A stretch of DNA of 64,000 bases from Gnetum montanum (lineage: Eukaryota; Streptophyta; Gnetopsida; Gnetales; Gnetaceae): assembly GCA_015680685.1 (NCBI GenBank), contig MNCI01002793.1, positions 21,839-85,838 on the forward strand, read 5' to 3'. The notes under the pieces are model-generated. The model saw nothing but the letters and a program-made list of their open reading frames with translations, had not been told where the DNA came from and made no database searches. Shown here in pieces: positions 45,323-56,165 of this stretch (the stretch's first letter is position 1; every line of letters starts with the position of its first letter). The position numbers were made by a program, and so were the translations under genes.

Positions 45323-46127
45323 TGATGAGTGGCGAGGTACCTCCTACACTCAACTATATGAATACGAGCATCTCACGCGCGATCCAGTCGAACTCCAGGG
45401 ACTAAATGCTTACGTGCCTTAATGGAACACTTAAGGTTAATCAATTGTTGTCTTCCCAAACTTACTTGTATTATCACAGTTGTATGGTTAAGTAAGCTTG
45501 AGGTATATGATTTTTATATCTTTTATCTTTTTAATGTCTATGCTAATAGGGAAAGGTGAAGAGAACTAAATGACTAACTTTCATTAACTATTCACTAACT
45601 AAGTTTTAATTATCATAGCACCAGTATTCGTTCCCACTTGCCGCACACACTCTGAACCAGTGCAACGTTGTTGGGATTACCAAACGCTACTTGTTATTGA
45701 GTTACCAAGCATTACACACATGCTCGAAGCAGTCGTACTGAGTGCACTTAACTAAGAGAGTCAAGGGTTGAGAGAGATTAATTATCTAGGAAAGCATTTA
45801 AACATTTAACAATAATTAATTCCTATTTAGCTTAGTCCACATGCTACAAGGTTTATCAAAAAGTTTGTCTTTATTGCCGTACACAAATGTGTGCTCAGGT
45901 ACAATTTGCTTGAATAAAGATCCGTTCACTTTAAGATCCCTACTATGGGCACCTGGAAATTATTCTAACTCTGGAATGGTAAAATTGCTATAGTTTGGCT
46001 AAGGGTCTAAGTTTAAGTGCCTAGAATAGGGAAAGTTGCCTCTTATTTATAGACATTGCAGCGGGCCGCAATATCGCCGGGGCAGGCCGCGATATTGCGA
46101 GGGTGGACGTGATATCGTTGCTTATCA
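45323..46127 (-). repeat. B3 5' LTR (right)
   Basis: The plus strand begins TGATGAG and ends CTTATCA. The U3 start in element orientation has four CGATAT/CAATATCG motifs with GCGGCC-like spacers (46060-46120). TATA-like CTATAAATAAG (minus) lies near 46040-46052. Confidence 0.9.
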
Positions 46128-46132
46128 ACAAT
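46128..46132 (+). repeat. Target-site duplication of B3, right copy
   Basis: ACAAT, against ACAGT at 39104-39108. Confidence 0.7.
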
Positions 46133-46660
46133 GGAAGCGTGTTTAAAATGTATTGCACAAGGAAAGATTCCAACATGTCAACCTCAAGTGTTATTGAGTT
46201 GAGCCAATATATCCCTAATTTGAATGGTGTGGTCATGCGCACCATAAATCTTGATGAGCTTCATGGATGAGAACTTCATTATTAAGGTGCTAACCAATGC
46301 TTTGTTTGATGACTCAGATTGTTGATTAATTACGTTTAACAAAACACACACATTATCTTACTATTCTAGTGAATCATGCATATCAGTCGAGATCTTGGTT
46401 TTTATGAACATGACACAGAGACGATTATATCACTCCCATTTTTCATGATTACCAATATCATCTAGATGGCTGGTTGTTGTAACAGTAAGTGATTCATCCT
46501 TATGGATACCATAATCAATGTTCATTCAACCTAAATGAAGAAGAATTCTTTTCTTCCACACCTTATAATTATCCCCCTTTAATTCAGGAATGTCATATTT
46601 AAAATCAGAGTAGGTTACAAGTTGTATAACTACATAATCAAACATGCTTATCTCACTAAA
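46128..46660 (-). pseudogene. Copia D gag N-terminal part
   Basis: Minus-strand reading from about 46650: DIPELKGDNYKVWKKRILLHLG, INKDE-like text, EKWE.YNRLCVMFIKTKIS, KALVSTLIMKFSSMKL and HTIQIRDILAQLNN. This is the gag domain of copia elements (UBN2-type). Frameshifts are few. The reading stops at the B3 junction and continues at 39108. Confidence 0.82.
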
Positions 46661-47272
46661 TTTGAACTTAAAATATTAGAAAACATGCTTACTAATGTAA
46701 ATCATGTAAAAATATAAATCAAATAACATAAAATAGCCTATGGGCTAAATTTTAATTCAAACAGATTCATATATCCTTATGATGAAACTATTAAATTATA
46801 TTCCTTTTCTTAATGCTTGTGGGCAAATTAAGAAAAATAATTTAACATATCATCCTAATTAATCATATTAAATACAATAAAATTTCCTATGGAATAAAGT
46901 TTATTATATTACATATGATGAATCACAATTTAATTTTTCATATGTGATCCAAAACTTTTAACAATTTTACACAATTAAAGATGTTGTGGCTACTCTCTAA
47001 TCGTATGAAAAAAAAGGATCACAAGTTACAATTTTATGCAAGAAAAACTATGCATTACAAAATTTTTAATATTTTTTAAATAAAGCAACTTTATGCATAG
47101 TTCAAAACCCCAAAAATCACTTAAATTGGCACCCATCACGCCTTGCAAAAGAAGGAAGCCTCACAAAACAATGTTGCAGAGGTTAGTAATTTTATAGGGA
47201 TGTCCATTACCTTCATAAATAGGCCTTCCAATTTCTAATTACTAATGGTATCAAGACAGAGACAGGAATGAA
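46661..47272 (-). other. Copia D leader, no gene seen
   Basis: AT-rich untranslated leader between the primer site and gag. No frame with similarity seen. Confidence 0.5.
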
Positions 47273-47284
47273 GCTCTAATACCA
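47273..47284 (-). other. Copia D primer binding site
   Basis: On the minus strand TGGTATTAGAGC, two bases from the LTR, matches the tRNA-iMet site TGGTATCAGAGC with one transition. Confidence 0.85.
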
Positions 47285-47286
47285 AA

Positions 47287-47967
47287 TGTAAAACAAAATT
47301 TGTGGATTGCACAAGAAATCTAGATGCATGGATAACCGACAATGCATAATGTAGAAGCAAATCGAACAAGAAATTCACATGCATAAATAACCATAAATTC
47401 ACAATGCCTAAGCAAATGAAACTAACCTCCAGCTATTGATGCCTCAAATTAAACTTTGGTGTTCGAATTCTTCTTTCACATGCATTGATGGTATATGCAA
47501 CCTTTAACCATCTATGAAAGGGACTAGAACTACAATCCTAGTGTGATTCATGGTGCATTTGTTTTCTAGTCAAGAATGAATTTATAGATCATGGAATTAG
47601 TTACCATGAGAAAATAGAAAAAAATAAAAGACCCAACACCAACATGTAAATGCATTAAGTGACCGCCAATGCCAACATGTAAATGCATTAAGTGACTGCC
47701 AATGCCAAAGCGTAAACAGATATGGAGGCCACTTTAACGTATGCATGAATAGTGGAAAACACAAGTATCCACTTTAACGTATGCATAAATAGTGGAAAAC
47801 ACATTACTTGTTGTGTATGCGTAAACATGGAAAACACGTTACTTAATGTGTATGCGTAAATGTGGAAAACACTTTACTTAATGTGTATGCGTAAATGTGG
47901 ATGACGCATTAATTGATGTGTATGCGTAAACATGGAAAATGCATGATGTGTACACATAAATACATGG
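47287..47967 (-). repeat. Copia D 5' LTR (right)
   Basis: It begins TGTAAAAC on the plus strand. The outer end is ambiguous by a few bases because the usual CA has mutated (TACATGGTTATG). It contains a 33-bp tandem pair at about 47645-47710 and an array of about 35-bp units with TGTATGCGTAAA at 47740-47950. Confidence 0.85.
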
Positions 47968-48399
47968 TTATGAAAACTGGAAATTCTAGTTTTTTCTGCA
48001 TATTTTACGGTGAAATACTAAAACAGGTAAAATACTGCCATCAAATTCAACCCTGCAATTCCAACAGAACATAAACAGTTGCATTTCCAATCATTTACCA
48101 GTGGACAGTGGCATTATATTTGCATTTGTTTATGACGTTAACTATGACGGTGTGGCCCTCGCAGACCGTCACTGTAGGCCCCGGGTACATGCCATTCACT
48201 GTGATCACATCCTGCGTACTGCAGTGCCTGGTCACTTTTGTTTCTTTGAGCTGCAGCACAGGAAGCATCAACTATCATTACTTGCTCATGAACTTGCTCG
48301 CTAGAGAAGAAAAACTAATAGAATCGGAAATCTATCATCAGAAAAACAGAGTGGAGATTATCAACATATCAAATGACACATACCACCCAGTTAATAACA
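47968..48399. repeat. 430-bp direct repeat, right copy (laccase exon 2 block)
   Basis: Partner of 34180-34616. It lies directly outside the right LTR of D and contains the intact 152-bp exon 2. Confidence 0.9.
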
Positions 48400-48500
48400 C
48401 GAGGAGTTTTTGCCAACGCCGAAGAACACAGCAAAAACGCTTGCAGCAGGCAGAGTTCCACGAGGAAACTCCTGCTGAGTTTTCTCCCGTTATTTCTCAT
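48099..48500 (-). pseudogene. Laccase exons 1 and 2 (5' part of a split gene)
   Basis: Exon 1 (48500-48384) encodes 39 residues from MRNNGRK: a basic start, a hydrophobic core (LCLLQAFLLCSSALA) and a likely signal-peptide cut before KTPRV, as expected for a secreted wall enzyme. It ends TGG GTG before the donor GTATGT. Intron 1 is 133 bp and ends TGCTGCAG. Exon 2 (48250-48099) is exactly 152 bp, the length typical of laccase exon 2, and encodes KVTRHCSTQDVITVNGMYPG, then a GPTVTV strand and KYNATVHW, ending in the Trp codon before GTAAATG. The frame also stays open upstream to an ATG at 48587. This part shows no inactivating change; the gene is broken because D and B3 lie between it and exons 3-4. 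Confidence 0.85.
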
Positions 48501-48589
48501 CCCAAATTGCAAATACATCAAAATCTCGGCGAACGAGAAAATCCAGGCTAGTAGTGCGATCCCGGCTCGTAGACAACCAGAGAGCATTC

Positions 48590-48850
48590 ACTATGTTACT
48601 TCAAGTAAGTAGCAGGGCAAGTATCTGGTTTGTGGCGGTAGCACAATCGGCACCTACCCTCTTAAGCATACTTTAGGCTGTCCCCACAGTCACACATCTG
48701 CGGTGCTGGTATCTCTACTGCTTACTGCTGGTATGTGCTATTGGCTGCATAACACGTGGCATGATTAAATAAGTAGCAATGTTGAAGTGATTGCAAGGAT
48801 ACGATGTAGATTTTTATTTACTAATGCCACGTGGCTCCCATATTTCTTGG
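48590..48850 (-). promoter_or_regulatory. Probable laccase promoter with two G-boxes and a CCAAT box
   Basis: Upstream of exon 1 on the minus strand there are two CACGTG cores, at 48753-48758 and 48828-48833; the second is in the palindrome GCCACGTGGC. A CCAAT box lies at 48740-48744 and an AT-rich TTATTTAAT near 48765. G-boxes bind bZIP and bHLH factors, so light, ABA or stress control is possible. No transcript start can be fixed from sequence. Confidence 0.45.
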
Positions 48851-48899
48851 GAACAGAGAAAAAAATGTTTAAAAAGGTAACAATAATAAAACTTAAGGC

Positions 48900-50920
48900 A
48901 CTCCTTATAGGACCAAAAATGTTTTTGTAAAAATATTCTTTCTTGTTTGTATAATCTACAAATATTCTTTGTTTATGATTAATAAGAATGTTTTGACTGT
49001 ATGTTTCATTATCATTAATGTCTCAAAGATTACATGTAATCTTTCAATGAAACATAGGGGTATGAGCTTTCAATCAAATACAAACTTAATTTATTGACCA
49101 AGATTAAAATCAATGGGAATATACATTAATTACTATCAATTTAATGATTTATTCGATGAAATATAAATGATATGGATATAATATAAGTGGTACCAATATG
49201 TTTAAAATAGATAAACAACATAAAACCAGTAATAAATAATAGACCAAGGATTTGGGGTTTTCCTTTCCAATAAACAAAAATGCTTTATTGAATAAATGAA
49301 AAGTCCATCTCTTAGGGAAGGCCAAAAGCTACAATGGTATAAGATATAAACTGTAAATTAAAATGAACAATTGGGCTCAGTTCATGAGTTAAAAGAGGAT
49401 TTAAATGATGAAATTTGACCAAATGGATAAAGGGTATGTTGGTACTATTCAAAGTTGATTCGATAGTTAAATAGGGTTGTTTTTAAGCACTATTCTGAAC
49501 GTGACACTGGCAAGTGATGCTAGGTTAGGTGATGCTAATGTTGGCCTTTATGATATTAATGTTGTATCAACATGTTCACATGTGCTATTAATGACACAGA
49601 TTTTGAGATTGATCTCATGGATTGTAAGTGACATTAGAGTGGTTGTGGAACACGTAGATGTTGCAATTGATATAGGTATTGGGGCTTTAGAATTCTCAAA
49701 ATTTGAAAAGTTCTCTCAAATCTCAAGAAATTAGCATAAAATTTGTGTTTGAACTCGGTATTTATAATGTTAGGATTTCCTAAATATATTCGAAGTTTAG
49801 TAGTTTAGTTTAGCTAATTCGTGTCCTACACACATGGCATTGTGTTGTGTTGTGATAAGATGCTAATGTACAATAATTATTTTCACATAATCCTCATCAT
49901 AGCACACACAAGGGAAAAGGCTCTACATTTTTCGCTAATGTACGAACTTAAGATATGGTGGGAACTTCATCCATGGGAAACTATAATACATACACAAGAA
50001 CATGTCATTTTTTTCTTTTAGTCTCATAAAACAAAAAGAGCACCTAAAATAGTATCATGGCTTAGTTTATGAATACAAACTGAAGTCATTTCATTCAACT
50101 ACATTACCATTAGTAGTAATAGTTTGTAGGGCATGCAACATATTTTCTAGAGAGCTACCTTTTTACAATAGCCCCAACTTCTATAAATCAAAAAAGTTAG
50201 GAGAAAGGAGTAGTTGATATCCTAAGAAAGTATGAGGTTGGATATAGAAAAGTTGTAAACAACTTACAAATTTGAATCAAGGTCAATAACATAAGATTGC
50301 ATTAAATCTAACATTTCATTAATGTTATCTTAAGTTGAATTCAAAAAATTTCAAGTTGTTTTACATTGCTTACAACACCACATCCCTATGCAAGTTGTTC
50401 TTATAATATAATCATCATTTTGGTTGTTTTTATAATATACTCTTCATTATGGTGAACTCTATTTCTAAATTTTTTCATTATATATGTTTTGGCCTAAATG
50501 TTTTGAATACTTATGGCTTAAAAATTATTTAGATGTAAAACTATATTTAGTATATTTATCATGTTTACTTTATTTGCAAGAAAATGGATGGATTATTTTC
50601 TATGATACGGATAAATTCATTAAGAGAATTCTCAACCACCAATTTTGTTACCTCAATGTATGAATTATAGTTTCAAGTATACTCCATGTTTGTTACTTTA
50701 TATGAAAGTTATATTTTATCACAGTCAAATAGGAAATGGTGAAAATTTCCATGACAAAATATCTTTTGGAGTATTGTTCAAAATGAAATATAGAAATTAG
50801 ATGAATCAAGGTTGAACAAGTTATACATGATGCATTATAGAATGATATATGCTATATATTAGATATTATTAAATGAAATACAACCATATTTATGTAGTAG
50901 TGAAGCATTACAGTATGTTT
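48900..50920. other. AT-rich DNA, no gene recognised
   Basis: The only longer open frame, 49477-49734 (+, 85 codons), is Val/Ile/Asp-rich and matches nothing I know. Simple AT-rich text otherwise. Confidence 0.45.
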
Positions 50921-50929
50921 GAGAGTCAT

Positions 50930-51834
50930 TACAGCTGGAAAAAGCACTTTGTTTAATTTTGCATTATCTTGGTCATAAAATCTCAACATGTACAATGGCT
51001 AAATTATATTGTTTGGGGGAATCAACTATGTATAAATATGTTTGGTTAATGATTAATATAATTGCAGATCATTTGCAAAACAAGTACATAATAATATCAT
51101 TTGCTAAATGACTATACAAAATTTTAAGTAATTTTAATCACTTACATTTTTACCAATGATTTGTGGACAATGTATGATACACATGTAAATCTAGCTCATG
51201 ATACACAAATCTAGCTCATGCCCTTGATTCAAACCATAATCCAATAAGCTATCATAATTGAATCACTGTGATAGTGTTTTATTACAAGCCATATGTAATG
51301 CAGAAAAAGTTTTTTTGGAATGTATGTGTAAATACACTAGGTGGAATGCATGATGCAAGCTATTGGAATGAATCTGCAATTAAAAAATATATGCAACAAA
51401 GGAAAGTATTAAATTCTTCTACATTTAATTTTGAAGGAACTACTATTTGTCCTATTTTGATTATTAATTCTGCATATCTTATTTCTTCAAAAGTATTGAA
51501 ATGACATAGAAATATTAATTCAGAAGATCGTAAATAGTTTGATAAGTTTTTATTAAGAGGAAGAGTAAAAATAGAACATGCTTTTTCTTTATTAAAGGAA
51601 AGATAGAGTGCTTTACAATCTATCAAAATGAAGTTATATAAAGTTCCCTAGTTGATTATGGCGTGTTGTGTGCATCATAATTTTCTTCAACATTATTATG
51701 AATTAGAGCAAGACCTTGGAGAAATTTAGTCAAATTCAACTAGAGCTTTAAGATCTTGGAGTGAAAACAAAAGGAAATGGGAAAAAGTATAAGAGATATT
51801 CTATTTCGTGAATGAAAAAAATAGTATAATTTAA
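50930..51834 (+). pseudogene. PIF/Harbinger-type transposase, decayed
   Basis: DDE transposase of the HARBI1 family, which cuts and inserts Harbinger DNA transposons. An N-terminal helix-turn-helix-like part (LGHKISTCTMAKLYCLGEST, MYKYVWLMINIIAD) spans 50970-51090. The first DDE Asp region near 51170 is garbled. From 51268 one frame reads FFWNVCVNTLGGMHDASYWN, then ICPILIINSAYL, where the family has GDSAYP (Asp replaced by Asn), FDKFLLRGRVKIEHAFSLLKER with the final Glu kept, and IMACCVHHNFLQ. Four stops follow 51502. Terminal repeats and the partner Myb-like ORF were not found. Confidence 0.75.
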
Positions 51835-52399
51835 TTACCCAACAAATGTGAGTGATTTAGGTTTTATTATTAATTTTAAAATATTTTTTAATATAATATT
51901 TTTTTTACTATTATTTTTTTCATTGCAAGGACTAATATTCATTGCAAGGGATCTGAAAAAGTGAAATCTAAAGACTATTATGATAATCATCTATCCTTGT
52001 TACTTAAATCATAATCTAGTATCGCTTGAAGTTATTTGATATTTCTTCAACTTATTTTTTTACATTTATGTAAAAATTTTAAATCAAACTAGTTTTAGAT
52101 TCAATAGAATGACTTTTGAGTTCCATTACATGTTTTTGAAGTTAACAAAACGATGCAATATTGATCATGGATTGAAATTGTATTTGAATTAAAACTAAAG
52201 TTAAGATGGTATTTCATAGGATTAGCATTTTTCATACATCTCCAAATAGAATACTTCTCATACATTAACTATTTCAAAAAACATTGATGATAAGCATTTT
52301 TTCCTTGTGGTTTTCTGGTTATTAGCCTTTTAGTTTGTTCTTTTTAAGGAAAGATGAATAGTGTAATATCAACATCCATTTTTACTATTATTTACTTGC

Positions 52400-52860
52400 C
52401 ATTTGTGAAATTATTGATGAAAAAATTACACATAGCCACTCAAAATTTTAGTGAAACTAATCTTAATTGACCAAGAGAGGTATAAATAATCCTATCATAG
52501 AGAATCAAGTCATGGTCAATGACTAGCTATTAGGGTGTTTTTACCTTTTGATGAAACAGTTTTGAGCCTTGGGCATCCTCTATGATTTTAGAGACATAGT
52601 TATGTCATACATAAAAAATGGTCCTCTTCACTACCTTCTTGATGATCAAAATGGAGGATGCCTACATTCACTATCCCTAAAGTTGAGGCATAACATTTTG
52701 AAAGGGCTGCTAAGTGCACTTAGCTATTTTCATCATGATTATAGTCCCCAAATAATTCATTGTGATAATTAAGCCACAACATATCCTGCTAGATAAGGAT
52801 ATGATAGTAAAGCTTTAAGATTTTAGCATAGCCCATTTCATACCAACTTCATAATTACAT
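52400..52860 (+). pseudogene. Receptor-like protein kinase fragment
   Basis: Fragment of a plant Ser/Thr kinase domain of the LRR-receptor type. ELLMKKLHIATQNFSETNL (52408) is the usual start of the domain. The Gly-rich loop and Lys region are worn. The open frame 52569-52772 reads YIKNGPLHYLLDD, LKLRHNILKGLLSALSYFHHDYSPQIIHCDN, the strand before and including the catalytic loop, His-Cys-Asp where functional kinases read His-Arg/Cys-Asp-Leu-Lys; here Lys is lost. NILLDKDMIVKL.DFSIAH follows in a shifted frame. The Asp-Phe-Gly Gly reads Ser. No LRR part or activation loop remains. Confidence 0.65.
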
Positions 52861-55800
52861 TAGCATTCACATCTTTATCAACATATGCATGATGATTGAA
52901 CTCATTCAGCTTTATATATAGTGCCTACACATACAAAACATGGAATTATATCTATATTTTTTCTATTTATAATAAAGCATCATCCAATAATGTACATATA
53001 TAATCTAGAACCTAGAATGATGATGAAGGCATGATATCTAGATCCTAGAAAAGATCCTTAGCCCTCTTAGTCAAACATGAATTTCCTATTAATTGAATAG
53101 TGTCTTCTTTATGATATATAAGACTGAGGACATATTGTTGACAAAAGTGATTTCTCTTAATCTATTTGTTTCCCCATGCAAAAGGCTTCTCTAGTCAAGT
53201 TCAAAATCGGCAATTTTTCGAACAATATTTCTTCAATTACATGACATGCATCCCATTGAATTTCAATTAGTTTAAAAATTTTTGCAAGAGATATTGGAAG
53301 AAGTTCATTGATAAGGTCAAATGCACTTCCCAAAAGGGCAAGTTATTGAGACTTTGTTTTTGCTTTGATAAAATTTGTATTATCTCGATAGTATAAATTT
53401 CCTTCATCCTCATAGGGGCATGGTATGGCTCTGATACATGAATTAATGAAGCAATTCAAAAGATAAGCCAATCCATTCAAAATGCATTTCCCAAAGTAAA
53501 AGCATATAAATTGTGTCATGCATTTCACAAATTCTTGAATTGAATTCAATAATTAACATCCTTGAACAATTTTGATATAATTTTCCTTTCAAAAATCTTT
53601 GAAATTCAAAACATTCAAGAATGAGATTTCTAATTAGCAATAAAAGAGGCATAATGTTATAGTAAATCATACTATTCACCCCAATAGTGGCAATAGCTTT
53701 ATTGGGTTTACCTACCAAAATTCTAACATTATAATCAATATAAATCCAAGGATGATTACACTTCATACATTTTTTTGTATTTGATTTGAATTAAATTAGT
53801 TTGAGCTTTAGTTTGATTTGTGCTTCTCTTTAAAACATAAAATATTAATTAAGAAATTAAGAATTGAAGTCAAATCTAAGCAATCCCATAAGAAAAGAAT
53901 TAAAGACATATCAAAGCTTAGTAGAATAAGTACGCATGGGTTCTAAATATTAGGTTTGATAAAAACACTAAATACATGTAATCAATACAAATAGTCAAGC
54001 ATTACTACTTTGCTTACAAGAACACTTGATTATATAAAACTGAATATGACAATCATAAATATTTTAAATCAAAATAATTTTTTTCCCACATCCATCCTTT
54101 ACTTTACAAATAGTATCAATTCTAGTTCATGTGTTAGTAATCCTATTTTGCAACAAGCCTTCCATGAACATTATATAGAGTGGAATTTCTTTTAAAACTA
54201 ATCTTTGAATGTTTCTCCTATAAGTATTTTTGGCAATACTATATACTTTATTTTCCATCCAACCAAAAAAATCTCCAAAATGGATAACATCTCCACTTTT
54301 GGTTTTATTCAACCAAAAAAACTATCTTCAAAAATTACCTATATCCTTACATAACAACTATAAGAACAAATAAAAAACAAGTTTATTTAGAAAGTTAAAC
54401 ATATAATATTATTATATCATTTATAAATAATGTTAACTTTATTAAACTTAAGTATATTACCTTTTAATCTTTTGACTTTGGAGCAAACAACTGTGCAATT
54501 TGAAGTTGCATATCAATTAATCCATCCATCTATGTCATTTGCTTTATTTCAACTTTCTTAAAGGTACTTGTAAATGATCTCATTCTTTATCCAATACTTT
54601 CAACAATAGAATCAACTTTAGCTTTCTATTTTTTAGTTTTTTGCCCCTCCACCCTAGCATAGTTTTGAGCTTTTATTTTTTCTCTCTTTGAAATTTTTGT
54701 TTGTATGGACAATGGAAGAACTTTGTTCTTTAAACTCACATTTCTTACAATAATTCAAACCTTTCTTATATTATTTTCTAATATTTCTAGTTTTCAATTA
54801 ATATTTTCAAATGCCTTTCAATTCATTCCATCATATCCTCCTATGATACCTGTAATTTTATGAGATTTTCCAATAACACAATTTATATCTTCATAATTCA
54901 ACTAGTGACTTGGTTGGGCTCCGCTTGTGTTCTCTCTCATATTTTCTTTCTCAAATGTTTTATTAAGTCCTTATCATTTATATCTACACTATTTTCCTAT
55001 GAAGTGTGCCTTGCATTTTTTGTTAATATCTATAGCTAACTAATCCTAATGCTTTTGCCCCAAATTTTCATGATTGAGTTGGAGATAAATTTCTTCATGG
55101 ACTTGAATAAGAGAGATAATTCATGCATGAGGAAAACACTATGATTTATCTATGCAGCTATTAATTGAACTAATAATTTGTATTTCATTACTCATCTTCT
55201 ATGTATGCTCACTATTATTTGGATTCAAATCCCATGTATAAGTAAAGATGAAAGTTTAAGAATAAATGGTGTAAATATAAGAATAGAATAGAGAAACATA
55301 GCACATGCAAGGTGAATCTTTTTCAACAATAAAAAATTCAATAAACATACTTTTTATAGGAATAATTATTATGGATTAAAAACACAATATTACTTACTTT
55401 CGACGAAAATGTCAATTTTGGTGCAATAAGAGTTCACTACTTCTACACTCCCTTGTTTTTTCTTTGAAATTCCTTCAAGAATTTTATAATAATCTTCTTT
55501 AATTAGAGAAAATTATGAGTCTTGTTGAAAATAAAATGTTTGATACATCTTTGACCCTAAAGTCACAACTAGGCAATCTACTTTTTCGTGGTTTTATATT
55601 AAAAGTTCATTTGAAAATAATAAGCAATGGAAGTGTAGAGATGAATATAAAATATTGCGCAAGGTAAAATTATAAAGAGAAGCCCACCAAATTAACATTA
55701 ATTTACTCACCAAAGTTTGTGGGAAGTAGTTTTCAAGTTCTGCATCAATGCACTATTGTGTGCTATTTCACTAGTTGAATTTTTTAGTGTGCAATTGATA

Positions 55801-56165
55801 ACAACACTATTCATTGCATAATAGCAAAAAATAATTACACAATGTTATCATGTGTGCATGTCATGAGAGTTTAGTTTTATCAACTAGAAGTGCATGCTAG
55901 ATGCAAGTAACACTAATGATGTAAATAGGTAATGTTACAACACTAACACTACATCCACATCACCTACATCAACACGAGTTAATGGTCTTTACTTTGAATT
56001 ATGAATTCAGGAGCCCAAGGATTACAATCAATGCCTAAATTGATGTCAAAGTTACTAAGATGATATGAGTGGACACTGGGGATCAAAATGTCATCCAAAG
56101 TTGGATTTTTAAATGATGATGCTCAAATGATGCTAACACTACATCAATGCACCCAACATCACTAG
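52861..56165. other. AT-rich DNA with unassigned frames
   Basis: No gene recognised. A 107-codon minus-strand frame at 53443-53766 looks coding-like in composition (KPNKAIATIGVNSMIYYN, ECFEFQRFLKGKLYQN) and similarity of style continues down to about 53180, but I cannot name it. A Lys-rich minus-strand reading at 54480-54720 (EKIKAQNYARVEGQKTKK) could be part of a DNA-binding protein. Region 55900-56160 has short repeated ACACTACATC text next to the A2 LTR. Confidence 0.35.

Larger units (their letters stand above)
39109..46127 (-). mobile_element. B3: Athila-like element lacking RT, RNase H and integrase
   Basis: A 7.0-kb minus-strand group B element inserted in copia D gag. LTRs at 39109-39871 and 45323-46127, a tRNA-Asp primer site, a gag in one frame for most of its length and a protease are present. 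From the protease-RT linker the sequence jumps near 41955 to the text that follows integrase in B1, so about 2.5 kb of pol is missing. LTR divergence is about 8% by eye, the lowest of the B copies, in line with its inner position. It could only move with proteins from another copy. Confidence 0.9.
34617..47967 (-). mobile_element. D: Ty1/copia retrotransposon, split by B3
   Basis: Minus-strand copia element with LTRs 34617-35258 and 47287-47967, a tRNA-iMet primer site, one gag-pol frame and a polypurine tract. The domain order gag, protease, integrase, RT, RNase H is the copia order. B3 (39109-46127) lies in its gag; without it D is about 6.3 kb. It sits in the laccase gene, probably intron 2, in the same orientation as the gene, and is flanked by the 430-bp repeats rather than a matching 5-bp duplication. 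LTR divergence is about 8-13% by eye. Confidence 0.9.

Noticed and set aside
34180-48399. The 430-bp repeats as LTRs of one large element
   Set aside because: They lack TG...CA ends and primer or polypurine sites, and contain a spliced host exon; the real LTRs lie just inside them.
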